From positions 124,001 through 188,000 of the forward strand of contig NZ_JHXF01000006.1 of the NCBI RefSeq assembly GCF_000621845.1: a stretch of DNA of 64,000 bases, written 5' to 3'. Under the pieces are notes generated by a model that saw only the letters and a program-made list of their open reading frames with translations, was not told the DNA's origin and did not search any database. This document shows positions 34,812-43,466 of this stretch, one piece after another (position 1 is the stretch's first letter; each line of letters starts with the position of its first letter). A program made the translations under genes and the position numbers. Source of the stretch: Ruminococcus flavefaciens MA2007 (GTDB lineage Bacteria; Bacillota; Clostridia; Oscillospirales; Ruminococcaceae).

Positions 34812-36038
34812 TTATTTCTTGTTTTCGTTGGGGTTGGGGTTATTGTTCTGCGCAGGAGCATTATTTGGTGCGCTGTTTGGAGCTGCCGACGGAGCATTGT
34901 TTGGCTTCACAGGCTGATTTGCCGCTGGTGCGCCGCCCTGCATCGGCTGATTGTTCGGCATAGGTGCAGGCGGTATGGGAGCAGGCGGATTGCCCTGCAT
35001 AGGCATATTGTTTCCGTTTGGGAAGAGGGGAGCGCTGCTTATTTTGCCGCTCTTTACCATTTCCTCATAGCGCTTTTTCTTGGACTTTTCGCTTGCCTTT
35101 ACGATGAACTTCACTATCTTCACGATGATGAATGTGATTATACCGATGAGAAGCAGATATGGCAGTATCCTGATAATTACAAAGAGTGCGCCCTCGAGGA
35201 AGCTGAGGAAGGTGCTCCACGTGCTTGAAAGGGTGTTGCTCAGTCTCTGACCGAAGGTATCGGTCTTTTTCACAACAGGTTTATCGGTATACTCGCGGAC
35301 CTCGTTAAGGGTGAGGTCTACATATGAATAAGCAACGTCGTTTTCGATGTTGTTCATGCGAGTTTTTATCCTTGCTATCTCTATCTGTATGTTGGTGAGC
35401 TCCTCCTCGACGGATATAGCCTTGTTCTGGTCCTTTATCTCTTTGAGCATTTCGAGGTAGCGGTCCTCTTTTGCTTCATAAATGCTGAGAGTTGTCTTGA
35501 GGTCGGAGTATTCCGTGGTCAGATTGTCTACAGAGGCGTTTTTCTTTCGCATATCGCCTACGGATTCGGCTGATTTGCAGAAATCATCGTATTTCGCACT
35601 GGGGACTCTTATTGTAGCATGGAAGTTCTTCCATTTCTGCTCGTCGTTGTAGAGCCACTGGCTTGTGTCGCCGCCGTCTGAGTAGCTCTCGTTTTCAATA
35701 AAACCGCCGTAGCTTTTGATATATTCGTGTATCTGGTCAACTGCCTTATTGAAGTCGAGAACGTCAATGCTCATATTGCAGGAGTAGACCAGCATTTGTG
35801 TGTTGATTACCTTGACGTCGGACTGCTTGTAATCTACGTTGAGAAGCTCAGGCTCTTCAAGCTCGGACGGAGCATTGGTTTCAAGCTCGGCATTGTCGTC
35901 GCTCTTGTAGTATTCGCCTGCCTCGGCGTTGCGCGGAGCTCTGTCGAGTGCTGATATTGTATTGTTTTCTGCCTTGCTGCCGCAGGCTGAAAGCAGGAGA
36001 GTGCTTGCGAGAGCGGCTGCTAATAGTGTTTTTTTCAT
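34812..36038 (-). CDS. DUF4349 domain lipoprotein
   Basis: A 408-residue protein: lipobox LSAC (lipidated Cys near 19), an acidic spacer, a DUF4349 domain about 75-285 containing a coiled-coil-like helix (KAISVEEELTNIQIEIARIKTRM, shown here only in part: EEELTNIQIEIARIKTRM), one membrane helix about 290-325, a basic stretch and a Pro/Asn/Ala/Gln-rich tail of about 75 residues. Family function unknown. A GGAGG lies upstream of the ATG. Lipidated N-terminus plus a C-terminal membrane helix would tether both ends of the domain outside the cell. Confidence 0.82.
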   Translation of the reverse strand: MKKTLLAAALASTLLLSACGSKAENNTISALDRAPRNAEAGEYYKSDDNAELETNAPSELEEPELLNVDYKQSDVKVINTQMLVYSCNMSIDVLDFNKAVDQIHEYIKSYGGFIENESYSDGGDTSQWLYNDEQKWKNFHATIRVPSAKYDDFCKSAESVGDMRKKNASVDNLTTEYSDLKTTLSIYEAKEDRYLEMLKEIKDQNKAISVEEELTNIQIEIARIKTRMNNIENDVAYSYVDLTLNEVREYTDKPVVKKTDTFGQRLSNTLSSTWSTFLSFLEGALFVIIRILPYLLLIGIITFIIVKIVKFIVKASEKSKKKRYEEMVKSGKISSAPLFPNGNNMPMQGNPPAPIPPAPMPNNQPMQGGAPAANQPVKPNNAPSAAPNSAPNNAPAQNNNPNPNENKK

Positions 36039-36327
36039 GGAAGGTGCCTCCTTTTTTCGTGGTTTTTATATATCATACCACTTTTTTTATACTGAGTCAA
36101 CGAATATATCATAACAATTAAATTAAAATTCGGTAACTTAGCACTAAGAATACGCAGTTCCTTTGCGTGGGTTTGTACTTAATAAGTGTCAGAAAACGGC
36201 AGAATTGCTGCACGGCAGTTAATTTTTCGGCATATCAGACAAAACAGGCTGCTCCGATTAGTGCACAGCGACGGTTTCTGCTTTGAGCAGAAAAAGAAAA
36301 GCATAGGTTTTGGATATCAATATGAAA

Positions 36328-36352
36328 GCCCCTGCGATTTGCAGGGGCTCAG
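36328..36352 (-). terminator. Terminator of the CPBP-XRE operon
   Basis: Arms AGCCCCTGC and GCAGGGGCT around GATTT; the minus-strand T tract is short. Confidence 0.6.
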
Positions 36353-36373
36353 CTTTATTATTAAGTTGTATGC

Positions 36374-36766
36374 TTACTTCGGAAAGCCGTTCAGGGCAAC
36401 GTATATTATGAATGATATCAAATCTATCGCAAGGAATATTCCAAGAGCAATTGCGCCTATTTTCAAGCCTTTTTTGGCTTTTTTTCTGTTTTTGTCCGTA
36501 AGGACTTTCTCTTTTATATCGGTATACAGCTCCGACTTTGCAGTCTGAGGGGCAGGAGCAGGCTCGGGAGCCTTGTCCAGAACAAGCTCGTCAAGGGATA
36601 TGCCGAAAAGGTCACTGATAGCGACGAGCTTCTCCATATCGGGCGTAGAATCGCCGACTTCCCATTTTGATACGGTCTGACGCGATACGTTCAGACGGTT
36701 GGCGAGCTCCTCCTGTGAAAAGCCCTTTTGCTTTCTGAGCTCATAAAGCTTGTTATTGAATTCCAT
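36374..36766 (-). CDS. XRE family regulator with membrane helix
   Basis: A 130-residue protein. An N-terminal Cro/C1-type helix-turn-helix covers about 5-60 (QEELANRLNVSRQTVSKWE). The C-terminal 25 residues form a membrane-spanning helix (IALGIFLAIDLISFIIYVAL), so the repressor should be membrane-bound. Start lies 3 bases after the stop of the CPBP gene, so both are in one operon. It probably controls that operon through the palindrome at 37760 (inference). Confidence 0.85.
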   Translation of the reverse strand: MEFNNKLYELRKQKGFSQEELANRLNVSRQTVSKWEVGDSTPDMEKLVAISDLFGISLDELVLDKAPEPAPAPQTAKSELYTDIKEKVLTDKNRKKAKKGLKIGAIALGIFLAIDLISFIIYVALNGFPK

Positions 36767-36769
36767 AAT

Positions 36770-37744
36770 TCACGCCTGCCTTTCTGTATTGTCTTTTTTA
36801 TATGAATACCACAGCAGTACAGCTCCAGCAGCTATTGCTGCGTTGGTGATAATGCTTGCTTCTATGCCGTATATGCCGCCGTTAAGGAGATTTGCTGCCT
36901 CTGCGTGCATATTGATGACAGATGTCGTACCCTCGCTGCCGCTGAGGTTAAGTCCGAGAACGCAGCTCAGGCAGAAATTCCAGTGCGAATGAAGTCCGCA
37001 GGCTGCCCATATGCTCTTGGTGCGGAGTGTAATGAACGAGAACAAGCATGAAATAACTGCTAAATTTATCACTCCTGAGATGATAAACTGCGGCTCCGAA
37101 CCGCCAAGTGTGCTGAGGTGGGGAAGAGTGAACACAAGGGCGTTTGCGCCGACAGCAACGGGCATGGAGACCTTGCCTTTAAGTCCGTGGAAGACTACTC
37201 CTCGGGAAAGGAACTCCTCAGCCGCACCCTGTACGGCATATCCGCCGAACATGAGCGGCATTGTTATATCGAGATCCGTTGAAACACCGTCGAACTTTAT
37301 AGTACCTGTTACCATTATAGCAGAAACCGAGACAATAAGCAACAGTATACCCACGACTGCGCCTATGAACCAGCCGCTGATATTCTTGGTGACGCCCATT
37401 TCGGAGAGCTTTCTTTTTTCTATCAGCTTCCAGTAGAGGACGCTTGCGGCGATAACAACTATCATGCCGTAGAGCTTAATGAGCATCATTATGTCGTCGC
37501 TGAACATCTCTCCGTGTAAAAAGTTTTTGCCGCAGGCAAAGAGTCCGCCGATAACGAGTCCCTCTGCAAGAAAGATACCTGTCCAATAGCAAAGGTAGAA
37601 AGCGAACACTTTTTTCAGTACCAGCAGTACCGACGGCATATCAGTTCTGTTATTGAAAGGACTGATATTTTTTAAGAATGTTTTTAATGCTCCGATGTTT
37701 TTCTGACCAACCGAGCTTTGGTTCAATACGATACTTTTTTTCAT
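36770..37744 (-). CDS. CPBP family intramembrane protease (fourth copy)
   Basis: A 324-residue multi-pass membrane protein. Motifs AAEEFLSRGVV (EExxxR), VFTLPHLS (FxxxH-like) and HSHWNF (HxxxN) mark the CPBP site. It is more distant from the other three copies than these two tandem ones are from each other. GGAGGA ribosome binding site upstream. First gene of an operon with a membrane-bound XRE regulator, an arrangement seen with bacteriocin-immunity type CPBP proteins, though no bacteriocin gene was found nearby. Confidence 0.86.
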   Translation of the reverse strand: MKKSIVLNQSSVGQKNIGALKTFLKNISPFNNRTDMPSVLLVLKKVFAFYLCYWTGIFLAEGLVIGGLFACGKNFLHGEMFSDDIMMLIKLYGMIVVIAASVLYWKLIEKRKLSEMGVTKNISGWFIGAVVGILLLIVSVSAIMVTGTIKFDGVSTDLDITMPLMFGGYAVQGAAEEFLSRGVVFHGLKGKVSMPVAVGANALVFTLPHLSTLGGSEPQFIISGVINLAVISCLFSFITLRTKSIWAACGLHSHWNFCLSCVLGLNLSGSEGTTSVINMHAEAANLLNGGIYGIEASIITNAAIAAGAVLLWYSYKKDNTERQA

Positions 37745-37759
37745 AAATGATTCCTCCCT

Positions 37760-37776
37760 CTATCGCTGAGCGATAG
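37760..37776. promoter_or_regulatory. Palindromic candidate operator of the CPBP-XRE operon
   Basis: CTATCGCT-G-AGCGATAG, 8-base perfect arms, between a weak minus-strand promoter (TAGACT-17-TACTAT near 37790-37820) and the ribosome binding site of the CPBP gene. Position and symmetry suit binding by the XRE regulator of the same operon. Confidence 0.5.
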
Positions 37777-37963
37777 TTCCTTTGATGAATCCATAGTATC
37801 ATTTTTGCTCGTATAAGTCTACCAACTGTGGCTGGAAATCCGTCAACGGACGTTAACAATCCTGTTAAGCACGGTTGCATTGGTTATTTATAGGCATTTG
37901 TGAAAATGGGCTACTGTGGGCTCTCAAATGCGAAGTTTCATGTCAGTTCAGAAAAACAATAAA

Positions 37964-37993
37964 GAAAGTCCCCTTAGCTGAGGGGACTTTTGT
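37964..37993. terminator. Terminator-like hairpin left of the tRNA-His fragment
   Basis: AAAGTCCCCTTAGCTGAGGGGACTTT: arms AAAGTCCCCT and AGGGGACTTT. Would stop transcription from either side. The stretch 37777-37963 shows no gene. Confidence 0.75.
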
Positions 37994-38002
37994 ATTAGAC
38001 AG

Positions 38003-38091
38003 CAACGAAAAAAGCACTTCCGATTTCTCGAAAGTGCCTATTTCATGAGGGTGGGTAGTGGGATTCGAACCCACGGTCTTCGGGACCACAA
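38003..38091 (-). repeat. Duplicated tRNA-His 3' half with terminator (candidate att site, left)
   Basis: 89 bases that match 63028-63117 with three differences. It includes the tRNA-His terminator hairpin (38008-38037) and the tRNA 3' half from the anticodon loop to the acceptor end (38050-38091), which is identical to the intact gene. The match stops inside the anticodon loop. This is the usual footprint of an element integrated at a tRNA 3' end; the 25-kb interval between the copies is the proposed island. Confidence 0.75.
38050..38091 (-). pseudogene. tRNA-His 3' fragment
   Basis: Covers the anticodon loop, variable loop, T arm and 3' acceptor strand; the 5' half (acceptor strand, D arm) is missing, so it cannot make a tRNA. 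Confidence 0.85.
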
Positions 38092-38269
38092 GCCTATGCT
38101 GACGGATATTCCACAGTTTTGGTGGTTTTATCAGAATACTGTTTTGAGCCTATATTTCGAGGGCTTGAGCAGATTTGTCTTGTAATGCCTTTGCAGAAAA
38201 AATTGTCTAACTGTAGGAAAAATATAGCAGACAATTACTGTTGATACTTCACTTTTCACTGGTTGCGAC

Positions 38270-38471
38270 ACAGGCTGCAATAAGCGAAAATAAGTAATTC
38301 GGAAATATACTCAGATTGGCTATTTTACGCTGGATCTGGACGATGCTAAAGAATACCTTTACGCAAAGTCTACGAAGCGTAGGATACTAAGTTGGCGTGA
38401 TATTCACGTTAATGTGTTTATCTGATTAAAAACAATGAGTCCTCACAGTTTTGGCTGTGAGGACTTTTTTG
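38270..38471 (+). repeat. Island repeat, copy A, with remnant reading frame and terminator
   Basis: Homologous to 49886-50086. The inner 120 bases differ by one base and read in frame as a 3' gene end (KYTQIGYFTLDLDDAKEYL, then YAKSTKRRILSWRDIHVNVF, then stop). A terminator with arms GTCCTCACAG and CTGTGAGGAC then TTTTTT follows (38437-38470). The frame is closed upstream by a stop, so only a remnant of a gene is left; the parent is not recognised. The gap 38092-38269 has no feature. Confidence 0.7.
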
Positions 38472-38571
38472 TCTGAAGTTAAATATCAAAAATAAAGCAA
38501 GGGTACTTGACAAACAGATTTATATTTGATACAATATAATTGTAAACAACATAAATTGAGGAGGCAGAACA

Positions 38572-39012
38572 ATGGAATACAACTACAAGGAAGCTATGAA
38601 GATAGAAAACCAGCTCTGTTTTCCGCTATATGCTGCGGCAAGAACTGTAACGAGCTTATATACGCCGTATCTGAAGGAGATGAATCTGACCTACACGCAG
38701 TATATAGTCATGCTTGTTCTGTGGGAGAAGGACGGCGTTACTGTCGGAGAAATATGCAAAAAACTCATGCTTGACAACGGTACGGTTTCGCCTCTTCTTA
38801 AAAAGATGAGCACTCTCGGATATCTCGAAAGGATACACAGTAAGGACGATGAACGTGCAGTCCTCATTTATCTGACCGAACAGGGCAGAGCCTTGCAGGA
38901 ACAGGCAAAGGATATCCCTGTGAAGGTTGGAAAGTGCGTAAAACTCAGTCCCGAAAAGGCAAAGCAGCTCTATTCGCTGCTGTATGAATTATTGGAAGAA
39001 AATGATATCTGA
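38572..39012 (+). CDS. ohrR: OhrR-type MarR family peroxide sensor
   Basis: A 146-residue repressor. The N-terminal LCFPLYAAAR carries Cys16 at the position of the reactive cysteine of Bacillus OhrR (LCFLLYAS); a winged helix follows (GEICKKLMLDNGTVSPLLKKM). OhrR proteins release DNA when organic hydroperoxides oxidise that Cys. GGAGG lies before the ATG. Immediately downstream is a glutathione peroxidase gene rather than the usual ohr, so the peroxidase is the likely target. First gene of the island's left end. Confidence 0.85.
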   Translation: MEYNYKEAMKIENQLCFPLYAAARTVTSLYTPYLKEMNLTYTQYIVMLVLWEKDGVTVGEICKKLMLDNGTVSPLLKKMSTLGYLERIHSKDDERAVLIYLTEQGRALQEQAKDIPVKVGKCVKLSPEKAKQLYSLLYELLEENDI

Positions 39013-39034
39013 CTATCTGAAAGGAGCATGAAGT

Positions 39035-39583
39035 ATGAAAACAGTGTACGATTTTATGGTGAAAGACCGCGCAGGCAACGACGTAAGTCTCAGTGATTAT
39101 AATGGTAAGGTGCTGCTTATCGTGAATACAGCTACGGGATGCGGATTTACACCGCATTATGAGCCGCTTGAAACTATGTACAAGGAATTACGAGACAAAG
39201 GCTTCGAGATACTCGATTTTCCTTGCAATCAGTTCGCAAATCAGGCTCCCGGCAGCGAGGACGAGATACATCAATTCTGCACGCTCAAATTCGGTACGGA
39301 GTTCCCACAGTTCGCAAAGATAGATGTTAACGGCGACAGCGCTGATCCGCTTTTCGCCTATCTTGCCACAGAAAAGCCATTTGCTGGCTTTGGCAAGGGG
39401 ATTAAGAATGCAATGCTAAATAAGTTTGCTGATATGAATAATAAGAAGTTCGGAGATAAAGCGTATATCAAGTGGAACTTTACAAAATTCCTCGTTGACA
39501 GAACAGGTAAGGTTATCGCACGCTTTGAGCCTACAACTGATATGGCAGAGGTGCGCAAGTCTGTTAAAGAATTGCTTGGGTGA
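39035..39583 (+). CDS. Glutathione peroxidase family thiol peroxidase (Cys form)
   Basis: A 182-residue cytoplasmic protein, likely reducing organic hydroperoxides with thioredoxin-type donors. The peroxidatic site NTATGCGFTPHYE has Cys36 rather than selenocysteine; Gln in FPCNQF and Trp in KWNFTKF complete the family's catalytic set. Clostridial members are generally thioredoxin-dependent. AAAGGAG upstream; 22 bases after ohrR, which should control it. Confidence 0.92.
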   Translation: MKTVYDFMVKDRAGNDVSLSDYNGKVLLIVNTATGCGFTPHYEPLETMYKELRDKGFEILDFPCNQFANQAPGSEDEIHQFCTLKFGTEFPQFAKIDVNGDSADPLFAYLATEKPFAGFGKGIKNAMLNKFADMNNKKFGDKAYIKWNFTKFLVDRTGKVIARFEPTTDMAEVRKSVKELLG

Positions 39584-39587
39584 GACT

Positions 39588-40679
39588 ATGAATGAAAAAT
39601 TTGAACTTCAGGAATATCTGACAAAGGGTGTTGAGCGGATAGTAGGCGAAGCTGTCAGGGCAACGCTGAAAAACCCAAGGGAAAGTGCTTTTATGCTGAA
39701 ATTTGCAGCAGCGAGCCGAGTTGCCTCCAAACGCCGCAGGAAAGCCGAAGATAATGGCGAGCACATCCCCCCGTTCCTCATCGCAAGTATCACAAGTAAA
39801 TGCAATCTTCATTGTGCAGGCTGTTATTCACGGTGCAATCATGCCACTGTTGATTCCGAGCCTGTGAAACAGCTCACAGACGCGGAATGGCTGAGGATAT
39901 TCGATGAGGCAGACGAAATGGGTATAAGCTTCATCCTTCTCGCAGGCGGTGAACCTATGCTACGGCGGGATATCATCGAAACCGCAGGGCAGAAGCAGAA
40001 TATACTCTTTCCGATCTTTACTAACGGCGCTTTCATGGACGAACGCTATTTAGAGCTTTTCGATAAATGCCGCAACCTTATCCCTGTCATGAGCATTGAA
40101 GGCAACCGTGAGCAGACCGATTCACGGCGCGGCTCCGGAATTTATGATAAACTTATCTCCAATATGGACGAGTTCAGAAAACACGGACTTGTTTTCGGAG
40201 CATCTGTTACTGTTACAACGCATAACTATAAAGAAGTGACTTCTGATGCTTTTATAGCCAGTCTTTCTGAAAAAGGCTGCAAAGCGGTCATATTTGTGGA
40301 GTATGTTCCTGTAACCGATGAAAGTCGCGAGCTTGCTCCGGGCGATGTACAGAGAGAGTACCTGATGAACAAGATACAGCATCTGCGTGAGGAACGTCCC
40401 GAAATGGTTTATATCTCATTCCCGGGAGATGAAAAAAGTTCGGGAGGCTGTGTTGCAGCCGGCCGAGGCTTCTTCCACATCAATTCTCATGGCGGAGCTG
40501 AGCCCTGTCCGTTCTCGCCGTATTCTGATATCAATGTGAAGGATACATCACTTCGTGAGGCTTTGCATTCTCCGCTGTTTACAGCTCTCAGAAGTGGCGA
40601 TATCCTGCTTGACGATCACGACGGAGGCTGCGTTCTTTACGAAAAGAAAGCACAGGTAGAGGCACTTTTAAAGCTCTGA
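39588..40679 (+). CDS. Radical SAM protein
   Basis: A 363-residue protein. The CxxxCxxC cluster motif CNLHCAGC is at 72-79, followed by a glycine-rich LAGGEPML SAM-binding segment. The C-terminal part has further Cys residues (GGCVAAGRG, EPCPFSP, GGCVLY) in a SPASM-like spacing, which suggests an auxiliary cluster. Substrate unknown; the closest general pattern is that of heme- or peptide-modifying radical SAM enzymes. It starts 4 bases after the peroxidase stop; the ribosome site is weak, suggesting translational coupling. ATG 39588 was chosen over a frame extension into the peroxidase gene. Confidence 0.82.
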   Translation: MNEKFELQEYLTKGVERIVGEAVRATLKNPRESAFMLKFAAASRVASKRRRKAEDNGEHIPPFLIASITSKCNLHCAGCYSRCNHATVDSEPVKQLTDAEWLRIFDEADEMGISFILLAGGEPMLRRDIIETAGQKQNILFPIFTNGAFMDERYLELFDKCRNLIPVMSIEGNREQTDSRRGSGIYDKLISNMDEFRKHGLVFGASVTVTTHNYKEVTSDAFIASLSEKGCKAVIFVEYVPVTDESRELAPGDVQREYLMNKIQHLREERPEMVYISFPGDEKSSGGCVAAGRGFFHINSHGGAEPCPFSPYSDINVKDTSLREALHSPLFTALRSGDILLDDHDGGCVLYEKKAQVEALLKL

Positions 40680-40692
40680 AGGAAGTGAAACT

Positions 40693-41385
40693 ATGAATAC
40701 GTTTACGCCGAAACAAAAGGCAGTCTCATGTGTTCTGAAAATTGTAGTGATCTTTTCAGCGATACTTGGTACTTTTCTGAGTGCTTATGCAGGACGGCAT
40801 TCTTTTATGGGCGGCAGCCGTGTTTTCATGTACTTCACGATACAGTCCAATATTGCCATCGCCATAATATGTGCGGCAGGTCTGAAAGGACTGTTCAGGA
40901 ACAAATCCATCAGTGACCTGTGGTGGGTAATAAAATTCGTAGGAACAGTTTCAATCACTCTTACGGGAGCAGTCTTCTGTTTTGTATTGGCTCCAACACT
41001 TGGGAATGCGGCGTGGAATCTGCAAAACATACTGACTCACGTTGTCGTTCCTGTCGCTGCGATAATTGACTTTTTTGTAGTCGGAGTCAGCAGCAATATC
41101 AAGAAGAGTAACACGTTCTGGGTGATAGTTCCGCCAATTCTGTATGCTGTCTACGCTGGCATTGGATATGTCGAAAACTGGCAGTTTGCGGAAGGTTATA
41201 ATTATCCGTACTTCTTCCTCAACTGGGGAAGTTCTGCCGGAGCATTCGGCTTCACCGACGAGCTGCCGTTCATGGGCTGTGCGTGGTGGATAATTTCCCT
41301 TTTTGTAGTACTGCTGATAGTCGGATATCTGTATCTGAAAATAGTAGATATACTGAAAAGGTTTAAGAATCGGAATCCGTCTTAA
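40693..41385 (+). CDS. Pr6Pr family membrane protein
   Basis: A 230-residue membrane protein with six to seven helices. The YFTIQSNIAIAI segment and the NILTHVVVPVAAIIDFF segment match the Pr6Pr / FAR-17a-like group. Function unknown. Fourth gene of the ohrR operon (13 bases after the radical SAM gene), with a GGAAGTG ribosome site. The operon ends at the terminator at 41432. Confidence 0.75.
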   Translation: MNTFTPKQKAVSCVLKIVVIFSAILGTFLSAYAGRHSFMGGSRVFMYFTIQSNIAIAIICAAGLKGLFRNKSISDLWWVIKFVGTVSITLTGAVFCFVLAPTLGNAAWNLQNILTHVVVPVAAIIDFFVVGVSSNIKKSNTFWVIVPPILYAVYAGIGYVENWQFAEGYNYPYFFLNWGSSAGAFGFTDELPFMGCAWWIISLFVVLLIVGYLYLKIVDILKRFKNRNPS

Positions 41386-41412
41386 TAGTCTTTATGAAGA
41401 ATGATAAGATTT

Positions 41413-41467
41413 CTATCTGAATAAAACAACAGAGTCTTCACAGTTTCGGCTGTGAGGACTTTTTTGT
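41413..41467 (+). repeat. Island repeat, copy D (terminator part only)
   Basis: TTCTATCTGAATAAAACAAC followed by the hairpin arms AGTCTTCACAG and CTGTGAGGACT and a T6 tract. It is the same tail as in copy A and acts as the terminator of the ohrR operon. Confidence 0.75.
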
Positions 41468-41481
41468 CTTGTGATAATGAT

Positions 41482-42002
41482 TTAAAAACCGCCAAGCCCT
41501 CTGTGACCGTAAACCCTGCACTTGTTCAGTTCGGTTTCAAGTGCGGTGAATTCATCATCCGTCAGCTCAACCTGTGAGGCAGTCAGATTCTCAATGATAC
41601 GCTCCTTGTTCTTTGAACCCGGTATCGGAACGACATTCGGATACTTATGCAGCATCCACGCAAGAGATATTTGTGCAGGCGTTGAGTTTTTCTTATTTGC
41701 AAATTCTCTCAGCATTTCCACGATTGGCATATTGCTCTCAAGTTTCGGCGTGAGAGCTGCGGCACCCAGTTACGCACATCTTCAAGCGCCTTTCCGACAA
41801 TCAGCTCATTATGCCCGATTCCCGAAAGATCTGGGCTGTAGACCTCTGCCGTATCAAAAAAGGTACAGCCGTGGCGGTAAGCGTTTTGTATTGCTTCAAT
41901 GCTGTATTCCTCGGACGGTATTTTACCGTAGCCGTGAGAAAAAGCCATACAGCCCATTCCAACAGCAGAAACTTCAATATCACGCAGTATTCTTGTCTTC
42001 AT
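41482..42002 (-). pseudogene. Aldo/keto reductase with internal deletion
   Basis: The first part (42002 down to about 41750) encodes the N-terminal 80 residues of an AKR of the YajO/AKR13 type (start MKTRILRDIEVSAVGMGCM, catalytic FFDTAEVYSP). The second part (41730-41482), in another frame, encodes the last 80 residues (SLAWMLHKYPNVVPIPGSKN). About 170 central residues of the usual 330 are missing. Last gene of the flavodoxin/AKR/TetR group. Non-functional unless the fragments have a new role. Confidence 0.85.
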
Positions 42003-42011
42003 ACGCTCGCC

Positions 42012-42587
42012 TCATTTGAAAAATCCCTTGACGCCGCCAAGCACGAGCTTGTTCGTCAGTTCTATGATCTCCTCGACCGACTGCTGTTTGCCTTCTTCTA
42101 CCCACTGCCTGTAAATGCCGAGAACCGAGTTGTTGACAAAGTTCAGCAGCATACTTTGCTGATATTCGGGCAAAGCACCGTATTTCTTTGAACTGCTCCA
42201 GCCTGCGTGATTGACCTCTTTTATCATACCGCTGCGGATATAGTGATAGGACTCGCTGCCTGCACAGGTGATCTTCTCATAGGCAAATCCTTTTTCCTCT
42301 GAAAACAGGAAAAACTCACGGTTCACCTTGTCAAGCTCATCAGGCAGCCTGAAATTCTTGATACGCTCGATGTACTCCGCAGCATACTCCGACTGCAGTT
42401 CTGCAAGCAGATCATCAAGCGTGGGATAGTAAACGTAAAAGGTCTTTTTGTTTATCATCGCACGGCTGCAAAGTTCTGTTACCCTGATCTTGCCGTAGTC
42501 CATTTCACATATCATCTGCTCAAACACGCTTTTGATAGAGTCTATTGTCCTGCGTACTCTGAGATCTTCGCTGCCTGTCAGTATCAT
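42012..42587 (-). CDS. TetR family transcriptional regulator
   Basis: A 191-residue regulator. N-terminal helix-turn-helix about 10-55 (TELCSRAMINKKTFYVYY), and a ligand-binding C-terminal domain without recognised specificity. GGGAGGA upstream of the ATG. It lies 15 bases after the aldo/keto reductase gene and probably controls the flavodoxin-AKR operon it belongs to. Confidence 0.87.
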   Translation of the reverse strand: MILTGSEDLRVRRTIDSIKSVFEQMICEMDYGKIRVTELCSRAMINKKTFYVYYPTLDDLLAELQSEYAAEYIERIKNFRLPDELDKVNREFFLFSEEKGFAYEKITCAGSESYHYIRSGMIKEVNHAGWSSSKKYGALPEYQQSMLLNFVNNSVLGIYRQWVEEGKQQSVEEIIELTNKLVLGGVKGFFK

Positions 42588-42602
42588 AGTAGTCCTCCCG
42601 TT

Positions 42603-43454
42603 TTAGTCAGCCGGATGCCATGCTCCGAGGTTTGCCTCCTGCTGTTCAAGCGTCATGTTGAAGAAACGCTTTCCGCAGTCAAGTGTTCTGATCTCAGCCA
42701 TTTCATCGGCGGTCAGCTCAAAGTCAAAAATATCGAAGTTCTCTTTCATATGCTGAGGATTTGTTGTTCTGGGGAATACGATAGTACCCTCCTGGATATG
42801 CCAGCGTAAAATTATCTGCACATTGGTCTTGCCATATTTCCGAGCCAGTTTCGTGAATACAGCCTCACCGATAAGCCCCTTATCGCCGTGACCGATCGGA
42901 TACCAGCTTTCGATGACGGTACCGTGCTTTTCGATACGCTTTTTCAATGCGTTCTGCTGATAGTAAGGGTGGCACTCCACTTGCAGAACAGAGGGCTTGA
43001 TATCAGCCGCTTCGCAGATCTCCTCAAGGCGTTCGCTCTCAAAGTTGCTGATACCGATAGACTTTACCTTGTCTGCCTTAACAGCCTTCTCCATGTCCTT
43101 CCAGGCACCGAGATAATCGCCGAACTGCTGATGCAGCAGGAGAAGGTCGATATAGTCGGTACCGAGCCTGTCAAGCATCTTGTCGATAGCTGCAGCGGTC
43201 TTGCCCGCGCCGTATTCGTGCGGCCAGAGCTTTGTGGTGATCCACACTTCTTCACGGGGAACGCCGCTGTTCCTGACTGCCTTGCCGACGCTGCGCTCGT
43301 TCTGATAAGCGTGAGCCGTGTCGATGTGGCGGACGCCAATTTTCAGCGCGTCAAGCACCGCATTGTAAGCAGCTTCTCCCTCCGGAATCTGATAAACGCC
43401 AAGTCCGAACTGCGGGATCTTCGTACCGTCATTCAAAGTGATGTAAGTCTGCAT
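42603..43454 (-). CDS. Aldo/keto reductase
   Basis: A complete 283-residue NADPH-dependent AKR (2,5-diketo-gluconate reductase type). Catalytic residues are seen in order: Asp in HIDTAHAYQN with Tyr five residues later, Lys in TTKLWPHE, His in LLLHQQFGD; the NADP-binding tail motif FPRTTNPQHMKEN is close to the usual IPKS form. Reduces aldehydes or ketones in the cytoplasm. AGGAGG upstream; 12 bases after the flavodoxin gene. Confidence 0.92.
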   Translation of the reverse strand: MQTYITLNDGTKIPQFGLGVYQIPEGEAAYNAVLDALKIGVRHIDTAHAYQNERSVGKAVRNSGVPREEVWITTKLWPHEYGAGKTAAAIDKMLDRLGTDYIDLLLLHQQFGDYLGAWKDMEKAVKADKVKSIGISNFESERLEEICEAADIKPSVLQVECHPYYQQNALKKRIEKHGTVIESWYPIGHGDKGLIGEAVFTKLARKYGKTNVQIILRWHIQEGTIVFPRTTNPQHMKENFDIFDFELTADEMAEIRTLDCGKRFFNMTLEQQEANLGAWHPAD

Positions 43455-43466
43455 AATTATACCTCC

